From Kofleriaceae bacterium (GTDB lineage Bacteria > Myxococcota_A > Polyangia > Haliangiales > Haliangiaceae): a stretch of 64,000 nt of DNA. The notes beneath the pieces are model-generated. The model saw nothing but the letters and a program-made list of their open reading frames with translations, was not told the DNA's origin and made no database searches. The stretch is from NCBI GenBank assembly GCA_018058095.1, contig JAGPCO010000006.1, positions 1-64,000 on the forward strand. Direction: 5' to 3'. Positions 56,394-64,000 of the stretch are shown here, piece by piece. The position numbers and the translations under genes are program-made. The first letter of the stretch is position 1; the number at the start of each line of letters is the position of its first letter.

Positions 56394-57055
56394 CGCCCGA
56401 GCGCGCGCGGGAACAACACGTGATTCTCGAGGTGGATGTGCTCCATCAGCTCGCGTTCGAGGCGGGCCAGCCCGGCGTACAGCGCTCGCCAGGTCGCGCA
56501 AGCATGAGGTGGTGGCACGTGGTCGCCGGTCAGGGCCCGAAGGCCGCGCAGGTTCACCGCGTGTTCATCGTGCTCGTGCCGCATCACCTGCACGGGCGCG
56601 TGGGCCATGGCGCCCTGGCCCTGGCGGATCATCGGGAACAGGACTCGCTCCTCCTTCATCATGTGCGACTGCAGCTCGTTCCACATGTGCTGCAGGCCGG
56701 CACCGAGACCGGTCGGCACCGCCGGCTTACCGGCGTGGACGCGTTCGACCTTGTGGGCGGCGGCGATCAACGGCGGCACGTCGTCTCGCAGGGTCTGGTG
56801 GTATCGAGCCTCGATGTGATCGCACAGCTCGACCAGGGGCATCTGCGCCCAGGCCGGGGGCGGCTCGGTGCTGCGTCGCGACGCCGCGTCCAGCTCGGCC
56901 GCGATCACGGCCGCGTCCAGGCCGGCGCTGGCGCAGGCCGCGCCCAGGGTGCGCTCACCGCCGCAGCAGAAATCGAGCCGGTGCCGCAGCAGCACGGTCG
57001 TCGCGTCTGGCAGGTCTCGCGCCAGCGCGCCCAGGGTCTCTTGCGTCAGGTCCAT
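56390..57055 (-). CDS. ytfE: YtfE/RIC/ScdA di-iron repair of iron centres protein
   Basis: 221 aa; ATG at 57055 is preceded by AGGA and matches the family start. RIC proteins repair Fe-S clusters damaged by nitric oxide. The ScdA_N domain has DFCCGG (residues about 28-33). The hemerythrin-like domain carries the di-iron ligands: CDHIEARYH, HMMKEERVLFP, MRHEHDEH and HIHLENHVLFP. All are intact. A -10-like TACGAC lies about 25 nt upstream. Gene context (nirK, norCB, Crp/Fnr regulator) fits a nitric oxide stress role. Confidence 0.95.
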   Translation of the reverse strand: MDLTQETLGALARDLPDATTVLLRHRLDFCCGGERTLGAACASAGLDAAVIAAELDAASRRSTEPPPAWAQMPLVELCDHIEARYHQTLRDDVPPLIAAAHKVERVHAGKPAVPTGLGAGLQHMWNELQSHMMKEERVLFPMIRQGQGAMAHAPVQVMRHEHDEHAVNLRGLRALTGDHVPPPHACATWRALYAGLARLERELMEHIHLENHVLFPRALGR

Positions 57056-57115
57056 CGGAGGTTCCTTGGTTGGGGCGGTCGTAGCCACCGAACAGGGTCG
57101 CAGCAGGTCAGCCGT

Positions 57116-57889
57116 TCACCGGCTGAACGAGAACCACAGGTGTGCAGCTCGGTAGTCGACCCCGGTGGCGTCAGCGCCGCCGAGGATCTTGCCGAAGGTC
57201 CACGACGCGCCGACGTTCATCGCCGGGCTCAGCGTCAACACGCCGGAGGCCCCGAACGAGACCTCCCACCGGTCGGCCAGCCCGTCGAGCGGGCCCTTGA
57301 AGCCGGTGCCGAGCCCGAGCGCGACGGCGGGCGCGACCTTGTATTGCGCGAGCACGGGGATCCAGAGCGACTCCTTGTTGGTGTCGCGCTCGGTCAGCCC
57401 GACGAACATGCTGGGTGAGGTGGCGATCGAGACCGCGCCCACCACGTGCCGGAGCTTGGCCCCGACCTTGGCCGCGATGGCGCCGCCATCCAGGTCGAGC
57501 GCGTGCAGGCCGACGTTGGCCGCGAACGACGTTGGGCCCGTGGCCAACGCATAGAGCCCCTCGATCCCAGCGTTGTCGTAGACCCCGGCACATCCACCGT
57601 CGGTCCCATTCAGGCACAGGCCACGCCCGGCACCGCCACGAAAGCCGGTGAGGGCGAAGGTCGAGCTGAGCAGCGACACGGTCAGCGCGTCGGTGACCCC
57701 GTAGCTCAGGTCGGGCGCGAGCGAGGTGGGCTTGCCGGCCACGCCGGCGGAGAGGTTCATCTCGACCGTCGCGGTCACGCTGGCTCGGCCGCGTGGCAGG
57801 GTCAGCCCAGGGCCGGCATGGGCGCGCTGGGCGGAACCAGCAAAGAGCAACGTGGTGAGGAGCAGCGAGGACGCGGTGCGCAAGTGCAT
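57116..57889 (-). CDS. Outer-membrane beta-barrel-like protein
   Basis: 257 aa. Sec signal peptide (about residues 1-25, cleavage after RAHAG). The mature part is a series of amphipathic strands with Gly turns (RASVTATVEMNLSAGV, APDLSYGVTDALTVSLLSS, KLRHVVGAVSIATSPSMFVGL, MNVGASWTFGKILGG) and ends with an aromatic residue pattern, AHLWFSFSR, typical of outer-membrane insertion. Length fits a 10- to 12-stranded barrel. Two cysteines (GLCLNGTDGGCAG) could form a loop disulfide. Substrate unknown; the position between ytfE and the regulator suggests expression with denitrification. Confidence 0.75.
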   Translation of the reverse strand: MHLRTASSLLLTTLLFAGSAQRAHAGPGLTLPRGRASVTATVEMNLSAGVAGKPTSLAPDLSYGVTDALTVSLLSSTFALTGFRGGAGRGLCLNGTDGGCAGVYDNAGIEGLYALATGPTSFAANVGLHALDLDGGAIAAKVGAKLRHVVGAVSIATSPSMFVGLTERDTNKESLWIPVLAQYKVAPAVALGLGTGFKGPLDGLADRWEVSFGASGVLTLSPAMNVGASWTFGKILGGADATGVDYRAAHLWFSFSR

Positions 57890-58043
57890 GGCGCCGCGTC
57901 AAGCAAGACAGGTGCCACGACCCGTGAAGCGACCCTGGGTCCCCCGGACCTGCCGAGGCCAGCTCGCAATTCGCGCAAAGCCTGCCCCAAGGCCCCCTGA
58001 CAGGCGAACCACGCGCGTTGCCCACGGTGGTGATCCTTGCAGG

Positions 58044-58049
58044 TACACT
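58044..58049 (+). promoter_or_regulatory. Candidate -10 box TACACT for the Crp/Fnr regulator
   Basis: TACACT ends 8 nt before the ATG at 58058, supporting that ATG over the TTG at 58037. Confidence 0.4.
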
Positions 58050-58057
58050 GTCTCCAC

Positions 58058-58792
58058 ATGCCTCAGGTGCCGCTCACGCCTCAGCTGGCCGTCGAACAGC
58101 AGGCCCTCACCGAGCGCCTGCGCCGGGCCCGCCACTTCCGCACGCTGCCGCCGGTGGCGATGCGGACCCTGGTCGACGTCGCCCGTGTTCGTTCGATGCG
58201 GGCCGGGGAGGTGTTGTGGCGAGCCGGCGACGCTGGTACGGGTTTCACGTTCGTCGACCGTGGCCTGGTGATGATCTCGACACCGCGATCGAATGGAGGC
58301 GCGGCCGTGCTGGGGGTGTTCGGACCCGACGACTGTGTCGGTATCTCGGCGGTGCTGGCGCGGGCGCCATACCCCGCCGATGCGGTGGCGCTGGCGCCTG
58401 ACACCCGCGTGCTGGTGTTTCCTGCCGCCGCCGTGCTGGCGGCCGTGGAGGGCCACCGGGCCTGCGCAGACCTGGTCCAGGCCGCCGTCACCGATCACAC
58501 CGCGGCGCTGCGCATGAAGATCGAGATCCTGTCGGCCGGCACCGTGCCTGCCAGGGTCGCCGCGTTCCTGCTGTACCTCGGCAGCCGCTTCGGTCATCCC
58601 CATGCGATGGGCAGCGTGAGCATCCCGGTCATGGTGACCCGCGCTCAGATCGCCCAGATCGTCGCGGCCCGCCCCGAGACCGTGATCCGAGCCTTCGCGG
58701 CGTGGCGACGACAGCGCATCGTCGCGACCGGCCCCGAAGGCTTCGAGCTGAAGGCGGTCGGGCGCTTGCACGCGATCGCCGCTGGGGAATGA
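58058..58792 (+). CDS. Crp/Fnr family regulator, DNR/NnrR-like
   Basis: 244 aa. N-terminal cyclic-nucleotide-like sensor domain (VLWRAGDAGTGFTFVDRGLVMIS, VLGVFGPDDCVGISAVLA), a dimer helix, and a C-terminal winged helix (VTRAQIAQIVAARPETVIRAFAAWRRQRIV). FNR's N-terminal Cys cluster is absent, so it does not hold an Fe-S cluster; this and the position before nirK suggest a nitric oxide sensor of the DNR/NnrR type. A FNR-like box lies upstream of the next gene. Only the sensor type is inferred; family is firm. Confidence 0.92.
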   Translation: MPQVPLTPQLAVEQQALTERLRRARHFRTLPPVAMRTLVDVARVRSMRAGEVLWRAGDAGTGFTFVDRGLVMISTPRSNGGAAVLGVFGPDDCVGISAVLARAPYPADAVALAPDTRVLVFPAAAVLAAVEGHRACADLVQAAVTDHTAALRMKIEILSAGTVPARVAAFLLYLGSRFGHPHAMGSVSIPVMVTRAQIAQIVAARPETVIRAFAAWRRQRIVATGPEGFELKAVGRLHAIAAGE

Positions 58793-58831
58793 TCGGGTCG
58801 CAGTAGATCCGCAAACATTGCGCCCTGCGTC

Positions 58832-58845
58832 ATGACATCGATCAT
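58832..58845. promoter_or_regulatory. FNR/DNR-like box upstream of nirK
   Basis: ATGACATCGATCAT compared with consensus TTGAT-N4-ATCAA: TGA and ATCA core matches with correct 5-4-5 spacing. Its centre is about 40 nt before the likely start given by a TCTAGG -10-like string at 58866-58871, which fits class II activation. Confidence 0.6.
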
Positions 58846-58907
58846 GCAGGTGTCGCCGGTCGCTCTCTAGGGTGGGCCCCAACTCCCAACCAACGAGTGA
58901 ACCGGAC

Positions 58908-60419
58908 ATGCGCTCCTTCAAGACGCCCTCTGCTCTCATCCTGGTCGCCGCACTCGGCGCGACGGTGGCCTGTAAGAACCGCACACGCACGGAGCCGGCT
59001 CCGACGCCAGCCCCCGCGACCCAGCCGGTCCACGACATCACCAGTCCACCGACCGGTGACCCCATCGTGGCCGAGCTGACCGACCCGCCCTTCGTGCCAG
59101 CACCGATCACCCGGACCAAGCCGGCCAAGGTCATCGTCAACCTCGAGGTTCGCGAGATCACCCGGCCGATCTCCGACGGCGTCGACTACACGTTCTGGAC
59201 GTTCGGCGGCGTGGTGCCGGGCAAGTTCATCCGGGTCCGGCAGGGCGATCAGGTCGAGTTCCACCTGCAGAACCACCCCGACTCGAAGATGCCGCACAAC
59301 ATCGACCTGCACGCCGTCACCGGTCCTGGTGGTGGCGCCGCGTCGAGCTTCACCGCGCCTGGTCACCAGTCGCAGTTCAGCTTCAAGGCGATCAACCCTG
59401 GCCTGTACATTTATCACTGTGCGACCGCGCCGGTGCCGATGCACGTCGCCAACGGCATGTACGGCCTGATCCTGGTCGAGCCGCCGGGTGGCCTGCCGCC
59501 GGTCGACCGCGAGTACTACGTGGTGCAGGGCGACTTCTACACCGTCGGCAAGTACCACCAGAAGGGCCTGCAGCCGTTCGACATGCAGAAGGGCATCGAC
59601 GAGCACCCGACCTACATCGTGTTCAACGGCTCGGAGGGAGCCCTGGTCGGCGACAACGCGCTCAAGGCCAAGGTCGGCGAGCGTGTCCGCCTGTACTTCG
59701 GCGTCGGTGGTCCCAACGTGACGTCGAGCTTCCACGTCATCGGCGAGATCTTCGACAAGGTCTACTACGAGGGTGGCTCGCATTTCCAGGAGAACGTCCA
59801 GACCACGATGGTGCCGGCCGGAGGCTCGACCATCGTCGAGTTCAAGGTCGAGGTGCCGGGCACCTACGTGCTGGTCGACCACTCGCTGTTCCGGGCCTTC
59901 AACAAGGGCGCGGTCGGCATGCTCAAGGTCGAGGGGCCCGAGGACAAGGCCACCTACTCCGGCAAGGAGGTCGACTCGATCTACCTGTCGGAGAAGGCCG
60001 GTTCGACCGCCGCGGTCGGGGTCGCGACCGCGGCCGCGGCCGGGGGCACGCTCACCCCGGAGATGCAGATCCAGGCCGGCGCGGCGCTCTTCGCCGGGAC
60101 CTGCTCGAGCTGCCACATGCCGGACGGCAAGGGTGTGCCGCCGGTGTTCCCGCCGCTGGCCGCCTCGGACTTCTTGACCGGCAAGAGCAAGGACGAGGTG
60201 ATCGGCGTGGTCCTCAACGGCCTGTCGGGCAAGGTCACGGTCAACGGCGCCGAGTACAACTCGGTGATGCCGCCGTGGAGTCACCTCAACGACGACGATA
60301 TCGCCAACATCCTGACGTACGTCTACAGCAGCTTCGGCAACAAGAAGAACACGGTCTCGGCCAAGGACGTCGAGCGTGTGCGCGCCACCACCAAGCGCCC
60401 GCCCGGCGCCGGCCACTGA
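58908..60419 (+). CDS. nirK: Copper nitrite reductase fused to cytochrome c
   Basis: 503 aa. Reduces nitrite to nitric oxide in the periplasm. N-terminal signal with a lipobox-like VACKN and a Pro/Thr linker. Two cupredoxin domains follow. Type 1 copper ligands: His 130 (PHNIDLH), Cys 171 (YHC), His 179 and Met 184 (PMHVANGM). Type 2 ligands: His 135, His 170 and His 276 (SSFHVIG). A C-terminal cytochrome c domain has CSSCHMPDG (Cys 399, Cys 402, His 403) and a later Met in NSVMPPW, as in the known three-domain NirK fusions. The tethered heme can pass electrons to type 1 copper. First gene of the denitrification operon; a FNR-like box precedes it. Confidence 0.96.
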   Translation: MRSFKTPSALILVAALGATVACKNRTRTEPAPTPAPATQPVHDITSPPTGDPIVAELTDPPFVPAPITRTKPAKVIVNLEVREITRPISDGVDYTFWTFGGVVPGKFIRVRQGDQVEFHLQNHPDSKMPHNIDLHAVTGPGGGAASSFTAPGHQSQFSFKAINPGLYIYHCATAPVPMHVANGMYGLILVEPPGGLPPVDREYYVVQGDFYTVGKYHQKGLQPFDMQKGIDEHPTYIVFNGSEGALVGDNALKAKVGERVRLYFGVGGPNVTSSFHVIGEIFDKVYYEGGSHFQENVQTTMVPAGGSTIVEFKVEVPGTYVLVDHSLFRAFNKGAVGMLKVEGPEDKATYSGKEVDSIYLSEKAGSTAAVGVATAAAAGGTLTPEMQIQAGAALFAGTCSSCHMPDGKGVPPVFPPLAASDFLTGKSKDEVIGVVLNGLSGKVTVNGAEYNSVMPPWSHLNDDDIANILTYVYSSFGNKKNTVSAKDVERVRATTKRPPGAGH

Positions 60420-60429
60420 GGAGCGCCCG

Positions 60430-61296
60430 ATGCGGGGCGGACGTGTCATGGCCGGGGTGGTCCACGCGCTGCTGGCCTTCGGGTTGCTGGCGGCGCCGGC
60501 GCACGGCGCGCCATCGGCGCGAGCCAGGCTGCGCCGGAGCGCGCCGATGGTCACGGTCGGCCCTGGCACCTACCGGCCGATGTTCCCGGCCGCTCCGGCC
60601 GAGGCCACCGTCGCGGTGCGGGCGTTTCGCCTCGACGTCTATCCGGTCACCAATCGCGACTTCCTCGCGTTCGTCCTCGCGGCCCCACGATGGCAACGCG
60701 GCGCGGCCTCGGGGTTGTTCGTCGACAGCAACTACCTGACCCACTGGGCCGGTCCACGCGAACTCGGCAGCGCCGGACCTGATCGCCCGGTGACCCGCGT
60801 CTCGTGGTTCGCGGCCAAGGCGTTCTGCGAGGCACATGGCCAGCGCCTGCCGACCGAGCGGGAATGGGAGCTCGCCGCGGCCGCCAGCCCGACCTCCGTC
60901 GACGGTGATCTCGACGAGGCGTGGCGGACCCAGGTGCTCGACTGGTACCACGCGCCGACGGCGGCGCTGGGGCCGGTGGGCCGGCGACCGGCCAATCTCT
61001 GGGGTGTCCACGACCTGCACGGCCTGGTCTGGGAGTGGGTCTACGACTACAACGCCGCGCTCGTGGCGATCGACTCGCGCGAGAAGAGCGACGGCGACAA
61101 GGGCCGCTTCTGCGGCGCCGGGGCCGCGTTCGCCGCCGACACCACCGACTTCGCCGAGTTCATGCGCCTGGCGTACCGCAGCTCCCTCGAGGGCGGCTAT
61201 GCGGCCAACAACCTCGGGTTCCGTTGCGCGCGCGACCTCGATGGCGCAGCCAAGCACTCGCCGCGCCGTGCGGCCGGGTCGGAGGGAGCGCGATGA
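60430..61296 (+). CDS. nirV: NirV-like formylglycine-generating-enzyme-fold protein
   Basis: 288 aa; ATG at 60430 follows GAGGAG. A signal peptide (residues about 7-29, cut near AHG) directs it to the periplasm. The SUMF1/FGE fold is clear: FRLDVYPVTNRDFLAFV, RPVTRVSWFAAKAFCEAHGQRLPTEREWELAAA (in parts), NLWGVHDLHGLVWEWVYDYN (in parts), and the end YAANNLGFRCAR. NirV genes accompany nirK in many denitrifiers; the role is not established, probably maturation. The stop overlaps the next gene start. Confidence 0.92.
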   Translation: MRGGRVMAGVVHALLAFGLLAAPAHGAPSARARLRRSAPMVTVGPGTYRPMFPAAPAEATVAVRAFRLDVYPVTNRDFLAFVLAAPRWQRGAASGLFVDSNYLTHWAGPRELGSAGPDRPVTRVSWFAAKAFCEAHGQRLPTEREWELAAAASPTSVDGDLDEAWRTQVLDWYHAPTAALGPVGRRPANLWGVHDLHGLVWEWVYDYNAALVAIDSREKSDGDKGRFCGAGAAFAADTTDFAEFMRLAYRSSLEGGYAANNLGFRCARDLDGAAKHSPRRAAGSEGAR

Positions 61297-62042
61297 GCCA
61301 AGTACCCTGCACTACAACCTCGCCAACGCGGCGATGGATACCGGTCGCCCGGGTGGCCACTGCCAGCGTGCTCGTCATGCTGGCGAGCTGCGACCGCAGC
61401 GGCGGTACCTCGACGCCGACGGCCACACGGCCGACCGCCCCGGCCACCGTTGCCGTGTTGGTCGACGCCCTGGGCCAGCCACCCTCCGGCCAGGGCGATC
61501 ACGTCGACCCCTCCGCGGCGGTCCGGCCCGAGGATCCCGAGCACCCACTGTCTCAACACCCGATCTACGACCTCGAGGTCGAGATGATCGACCTGCACGG
61601 GGCCACCATCGGGCTCGACGTCTGGCGCGGGCACCCGACGATCGTCGCGATGTTCTACGCCAGCTGCCCGGTGGCCTGCCCGCGGCTGATGAGGGAGATC
61701 CTCGAGATCGAGGCGTCGTTGCCGCACGAGCAGCGGGACTCGCTCCGGGTGTTGATGGTGTCGTTCGATGCCAGCAACGACACCCCCGCGGTGCTGACCG
61801 AGCTGGCCGCCACCCACAAGGTCGACCTGACTCGCTGGCAACTGGCCGCGGCGCCCGAGGCGCGCGCCCGTGAGCTCGCCGCCGTGCTGGGGGTGAAGTA
61901 CCGCACGCTCGATGACGGGCAGTTCTTCCACACCTCGGTCATCACCCTCATCGACGGCGCTGGCCGGCCGCTGGCCCGCGTCGAGGGTCTCGGTCGTTCG
62001 ACGGAACCGCTACGGCAAAGCCTGGCCAGCGCTCGCCCCTGA
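61293..62042 (+). CDS. SCO1/SenC family copper chaperone lipoprotein
   Basis: 249 aa; ATG shares ATGA with the nirV stop. Lipoprotein signal (VARVATASVLVMLASC). Thioredoxin fold with the copper motif YASCPVACP (CxxxC) and the distal His in GQFFHTSVITLID. SCO proteins deliver copper or act as thiol reductases; in this operon it probably loads the NirK copper sites (inference). Other family features: VSFDASNDTPAVL, ELAAVLGVKYRTL. Confidence 0.93.
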   Translation: MSQVPCTTTSPTRRWIPVARVATASVLVMLASCDRSGGTSTPTATRPTAPATVAVLVDALGQPPSGQGDHVDPSAAVRPEDPEHPLSQHPIYDLEVEMIDLHGATIGLDVWRGHPTIVAMFYASCPVACPRLMREILEIEASLPHEQRDSLRVLMVSFDASNDTPAVLTELAATHKVDLTRWQLAAAPEARARELAAVLGVKYRTLDDGQFFHTSVITLIDGAGRPLARVEGLGRSTEPLRQSLASARP

Positions 62043-62096
62043 TCCGCGCGCCACCCACGCAACCACGTTTCACGCCCCTCAACCTGGAGGTCTCCC

Positions 62097-62810
62097 TTGC
62101 TCTCGAAAAAACGAGCCCGCGCCTTCTTCCTCGTCGGGACCGGTCTGTGTTCGGTCGCCTTCATCGGCCTGACCGTCGATACCCTGGCCCGCGTTCCTGC
62201 CCAGACCCGCGCCGCCAGCATCACCCCGGCGGTCGAGCGCGGCAAGGACCTGTGGGACGAGTCCAACTGCATGGGCTGCCACACGCTGTTCGGCGAGGGC
62301 GCCTACTACGCCCCCGAGCTGACCAAGGTGTTCGACCGGCGTGGCCCAGTCTTCATCGACGCCATGCTGGCCAATCCCGAGAAGATGTACCCGGGCCAGC
62401 GCAAGATGTGGAACTACCACTTCACCCCGGCGCAGCGCGCCGACCTGGTGGCGTTCTTCGAGTGGGCCGGTAAGGTCGACCTCAACGGCTTCCCGGCGCG
62501 GCCCTCGCTCGGTGCCGTCGCCACCATCGGCGCGAGCGGCGCCGCCGGGACCGCCAACCGGGCCAGCCGGCCCGACGTGTTCAACCAGCTGTGCCTGGCC
62601 TGCCACAAGCTCGGTGGTGAAGGTGGCGCGGTCGGGCCGGCCCTCGATGGCGTCGGCCTCCGCTTGCCGCGCGAGCAGATCGTGACCTGGCTGCACGACC
62701 CGCCCGCGGTCAAGCCTGGCACCGCGATGCCCAAGCTGCCGCTGACCGAGGGCCAGATCCAGGAGCTGGCCGCGTTCCTGTCGACCCAGACCACCGGAGG
62801 TGCGCCGTGA
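62097..62810 (+). CDS. norC: Nitric oxide reductase subunit NorC with an extra cytochrome c domain
   Basis: 237 aa from a TTG at 62097, decided by a GGAGGT site 6 nt upstream. NorC passes electrons to NorB. One N-terminal membrane segment (AFFLVGTGLCSVAFIGLTVDTL in parts), then the NorC heme domain: DESNCMGCHTLFGEGAYYAPELTKV (Cys 58, Cys 61, His 62; in parts). Typical NorC is about 150 residues with one heme. Here a second domain continues with LCLACHKLGGEGG (Cys 166, Cys 169, His 170) and PGTAMPKL as a Met-ligand region, so it is a diheme fusion. Stop overlaps norB. Confidence 0.95.
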   Translation: MLSKKRARAFFLVGTGLCSVAFIGLTVDTLARVPAQTRAASITPAVERGKDLWDESNCMGCHTLFGEGAYYAPELTKVFDRRGPVFIDAMLANPEKMYPGQRKMWNYHFTPAQRADLVAFFEWAGKVDLNGFPARPSLGAVATIGASGAAGTANRASRPDVFNQLCLACHKLGGEGGAVGPALDGVGLRLPREQIVTWLHDPPAVKPGTAMPKLPLTEGQIQELAAFLSTQTTGGAP

Positions 62811-64000
62811 AGTTCGAATCGCAACGCGTCGCCTGGTGGTTCTTCGCCACCTGCATGCTGCTGCTCGCGCTGCAGCTCGTGTACGGCCTGATCATGGGCT
62901 TCGCCCACGCTGGGCACGACGGGCTGCATGACGTCATCCCGTTCCACGTCGCGCGCGCGGTCCACACCAACCTGCTGGTCATGTGGCTGCTGTCCGGCTT
63001 CATGGGCGCTGCCTACTTCATCATCCCCGAGGAGGCGAACCGGGAGCTGTACTGGCCCAAGCTGGCCTACATCCAGCTGGCGTCGTTCGTCGCCGTCGGC
63101 GTGACCGCGGTGATCGGCTTCCACTTCCAGTGGTGGGAGGGGCGCAAGTTCCTCGAGATCCCGCGACCGCTCGACTTCCTGGTCGTCGTCAACGTGCTGG
63201 CGTTCATCGCCAACATCGGCATGACGATCTGGAAGGGCCAGCGCATGACCACCACGTCGATGGTGCTGTTCTTCGGCCTGCTGATGGCGGCCTTGCTGTA
63301 CCTGCCGGGCATGATCCCCACCACCAACCAGACGATGGACTCGTACTGGCGCTGGTGGGTGGTGCACCTCTGGGTCGAGGGCGTGTGGGAGCTGATCATG
63401 GGCGCCATCCTGTCGTTCCTCCTGATCAAGCTCACCGGCGTCGATCGAGAGGTCATCGAGAAGTGGCTCTACGTCATCGTCGGCTTCACCTTCCTGTCCG
63501 GTATCCTCGGCACCGGCCACCACTACTACTACATCGGTACGCCGCGCTATTGGCTCATCATCGGAGGGGCGTTCTCGGCCCTCGAGCCGATCGCCTTTCT
63601 CGGCATGGCGATCTACGCGATCACCATGGCGCGTCGCGGCGGTCGCGCCCACCCCAACCGGGTCGCGCTGCAGTGGACGGTCGGCTGCGCGGTGATGTCG
63701 TTCGTCGGCGCCGGCTTCCTCGGCTTCGCGCACACCCTGCCGCAGGTCAACATGTACACGCACGGCACCCTGGTGACGGCGATGCACGGGCACATGGCCT
63801 TCTGGGGCGCCTACGCCATGCTGGTCCTCGGCATCATCAGCTACGCCATGCCGCAGCTGACCGGCCGCCGACGCCACGACGCGCCGAGCGCGAGCTTCGC
63901 GTTCTGGACCAGCAACATCGGCATGATCGCCATGACGCTGGCGTTCGCCGTGGCCGGCATCAGCCAGGTCGTGCTCGAGCGGAGGATGGGCCTGGACTTC
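62807..64000 (+). CDS. norB: Nitric oxide reductase subunit NorB (cut by the window end)
   Basis: 398 codons visible from a GTG sharing GTGA with the norC stop; the gene continues past 64000. NorB is the heme-copper-type membrane enzyme that reduces NO to N2O. Twelve helices are expected; about ten are visible. Ligands: heme b His in RAVHTNLLVMW, the FeB His with its Glu in VVHLWVEGVWELI, the His pair in GTGHHYYYIGTP, and MHGHMAFWGAYAM near the end. Other marks: LPGMIPTTNQT, FAHTLPQVNMYTHGT. No quinol-type N-terminal extension, so it belongs to the cytochrome c-dependent cNOR type, matching the norC partner. Confidence 0.96.
   Translation, partial: MKFESQRVAWWFFATCMLLLALQLVYGLIMGFAHAGHDGLHDVIPFHVARAVHTNLLVMWLLSGFMGAAYFIIPEEANRELYWPKLAYIQLASFVAVGVTAVIGFHFQWWEGRKFLEIPRPLDFLVVVNVLAFIANIGMTIWKGQRMTTTSMVLFFGLLMAALLYLPGMIPTTNQTMDSYWRWWVVHLWVEGVWELIMGAILSFLLIKLTGVDREVIEKWLYVIVGFTFLSGILGTGHHYYYIGTPRYWLIIGGAFSALEPIAFLGMAIYAITMARRGGRAHPNRVALQWTVGCAVMSFVGAGFLGFAHTLPQVNMYTHGTLVTAMHGHMAFWGAYAMLVLGIISYAMPQLTGRRRHDAPSASFAFWTSNIGMIAMTLAFAVAGISQVVLERRMGLDF

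Noticed and set aside
58908-60419. Multicopper oxidase in place of nitrite reductase
   Set aside because: Type 1 and type 2 ligands, two-domain length and the fused cytochrome match NirK; nirV and norCB follow.

Overview
The window reads as chromosomal DNA of a high-GC Myxococcota bacterium (Polyangia or Kofleriaceae-like). I infer this from the strong G/C bias at third codon positions, the many lipoproteins with Gly/Asp-rich linkers after the lipobox, a Hanks-type Ser/Thr kinase with a long C-terminal helical domain, and vWA and cytochrome c-like lipoproteins. No rRNA, tRNA, CRISPR array, prophage or complete insertion sequence was seen. Genes are dense. At ten or more junctions the start codon overlaps the preceding stop (GTGA, ATGA or TGATG), and many first genes lack a Shine-Dalgarno site but have a TANNNT-like -10 box 5 to 8 nt before the start codon, suggesting leaderless mRNAs.

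Layout. 1-9.7 kb: a secreted protein with a possible caspase-like His/Cys pair, then the alpha-2-macroglobulin/PBP1C pair. 9.8-15.1 kb: a DUF2271 lipoprotein, a Cys-rich lipoprotein, a DUF1266 protein and a Ser/Thr kinase with an expanded activation loop. 15.2-18.5 kb: a two-domain GT4 glycosyltransferase coupled to a GH130 enzyme. 18.6-24.6 kb: cutA, a secreted protein, darP, a gene remnant, a methyltransferase, a PAS histidine kinase with a single-domain response regulator, and tgt. 24.7-31.4 kb: a three-gene lipoprotein operon with two CXXCH proteins, a vWA lipoprotein and small envelope proteins. 31.5-41.5 kb: a broken receiver domain, an ADP-ribosylglycohydrolase, tandem paralogous lipoproteins, a PrxQ/Bcp peroxiredoxin divergent from arsM-ECF sigma, a VIT-family transporter, an MBL-fold lipoprotein, a GNAT enzyme, a macrodomain protein and a HEAT-like protein. 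41.7-46.9 kb: two lipoproteins, a DUF2625 protein with leucyl aminopeptidase, and a short-chain dehydrogenase.

46.9-55.4 kb is a metal-efflux type locus. A BlaI-like repressor and an M56 metalloprotease with a His/Cys-rich loop lead into a TolC-type protein, a His-rich periplasmic adaptor and an HME-RND pump. An EamA permease with a 23-histidine tail is divergent. Two related 19-bp dyads lie at the repressor promoter and at the 5' end of the efflux genes. This is the best candidate here for a regulatory system that is not well described.

55.5-64 kb is a nitric oxide and denitrification block: exported Fe/Mn superoxide dismutase, YtfE/RIC di-iron repair protein, an outer-membrane protein, a Crp/Fnr regulator without Fe-S cysteines, then nirK (fused to cytochrome c), nirV, a SCO protein, a diheme norC and norB, which runs off the window end. 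An FNR/DNR-like box lies ahead of nirK. A structured dispersed repeat occurs twice (1571-1625 and 56341-56393), each time supplying the TAG stop of the gene before it and continuing as a hairpin.
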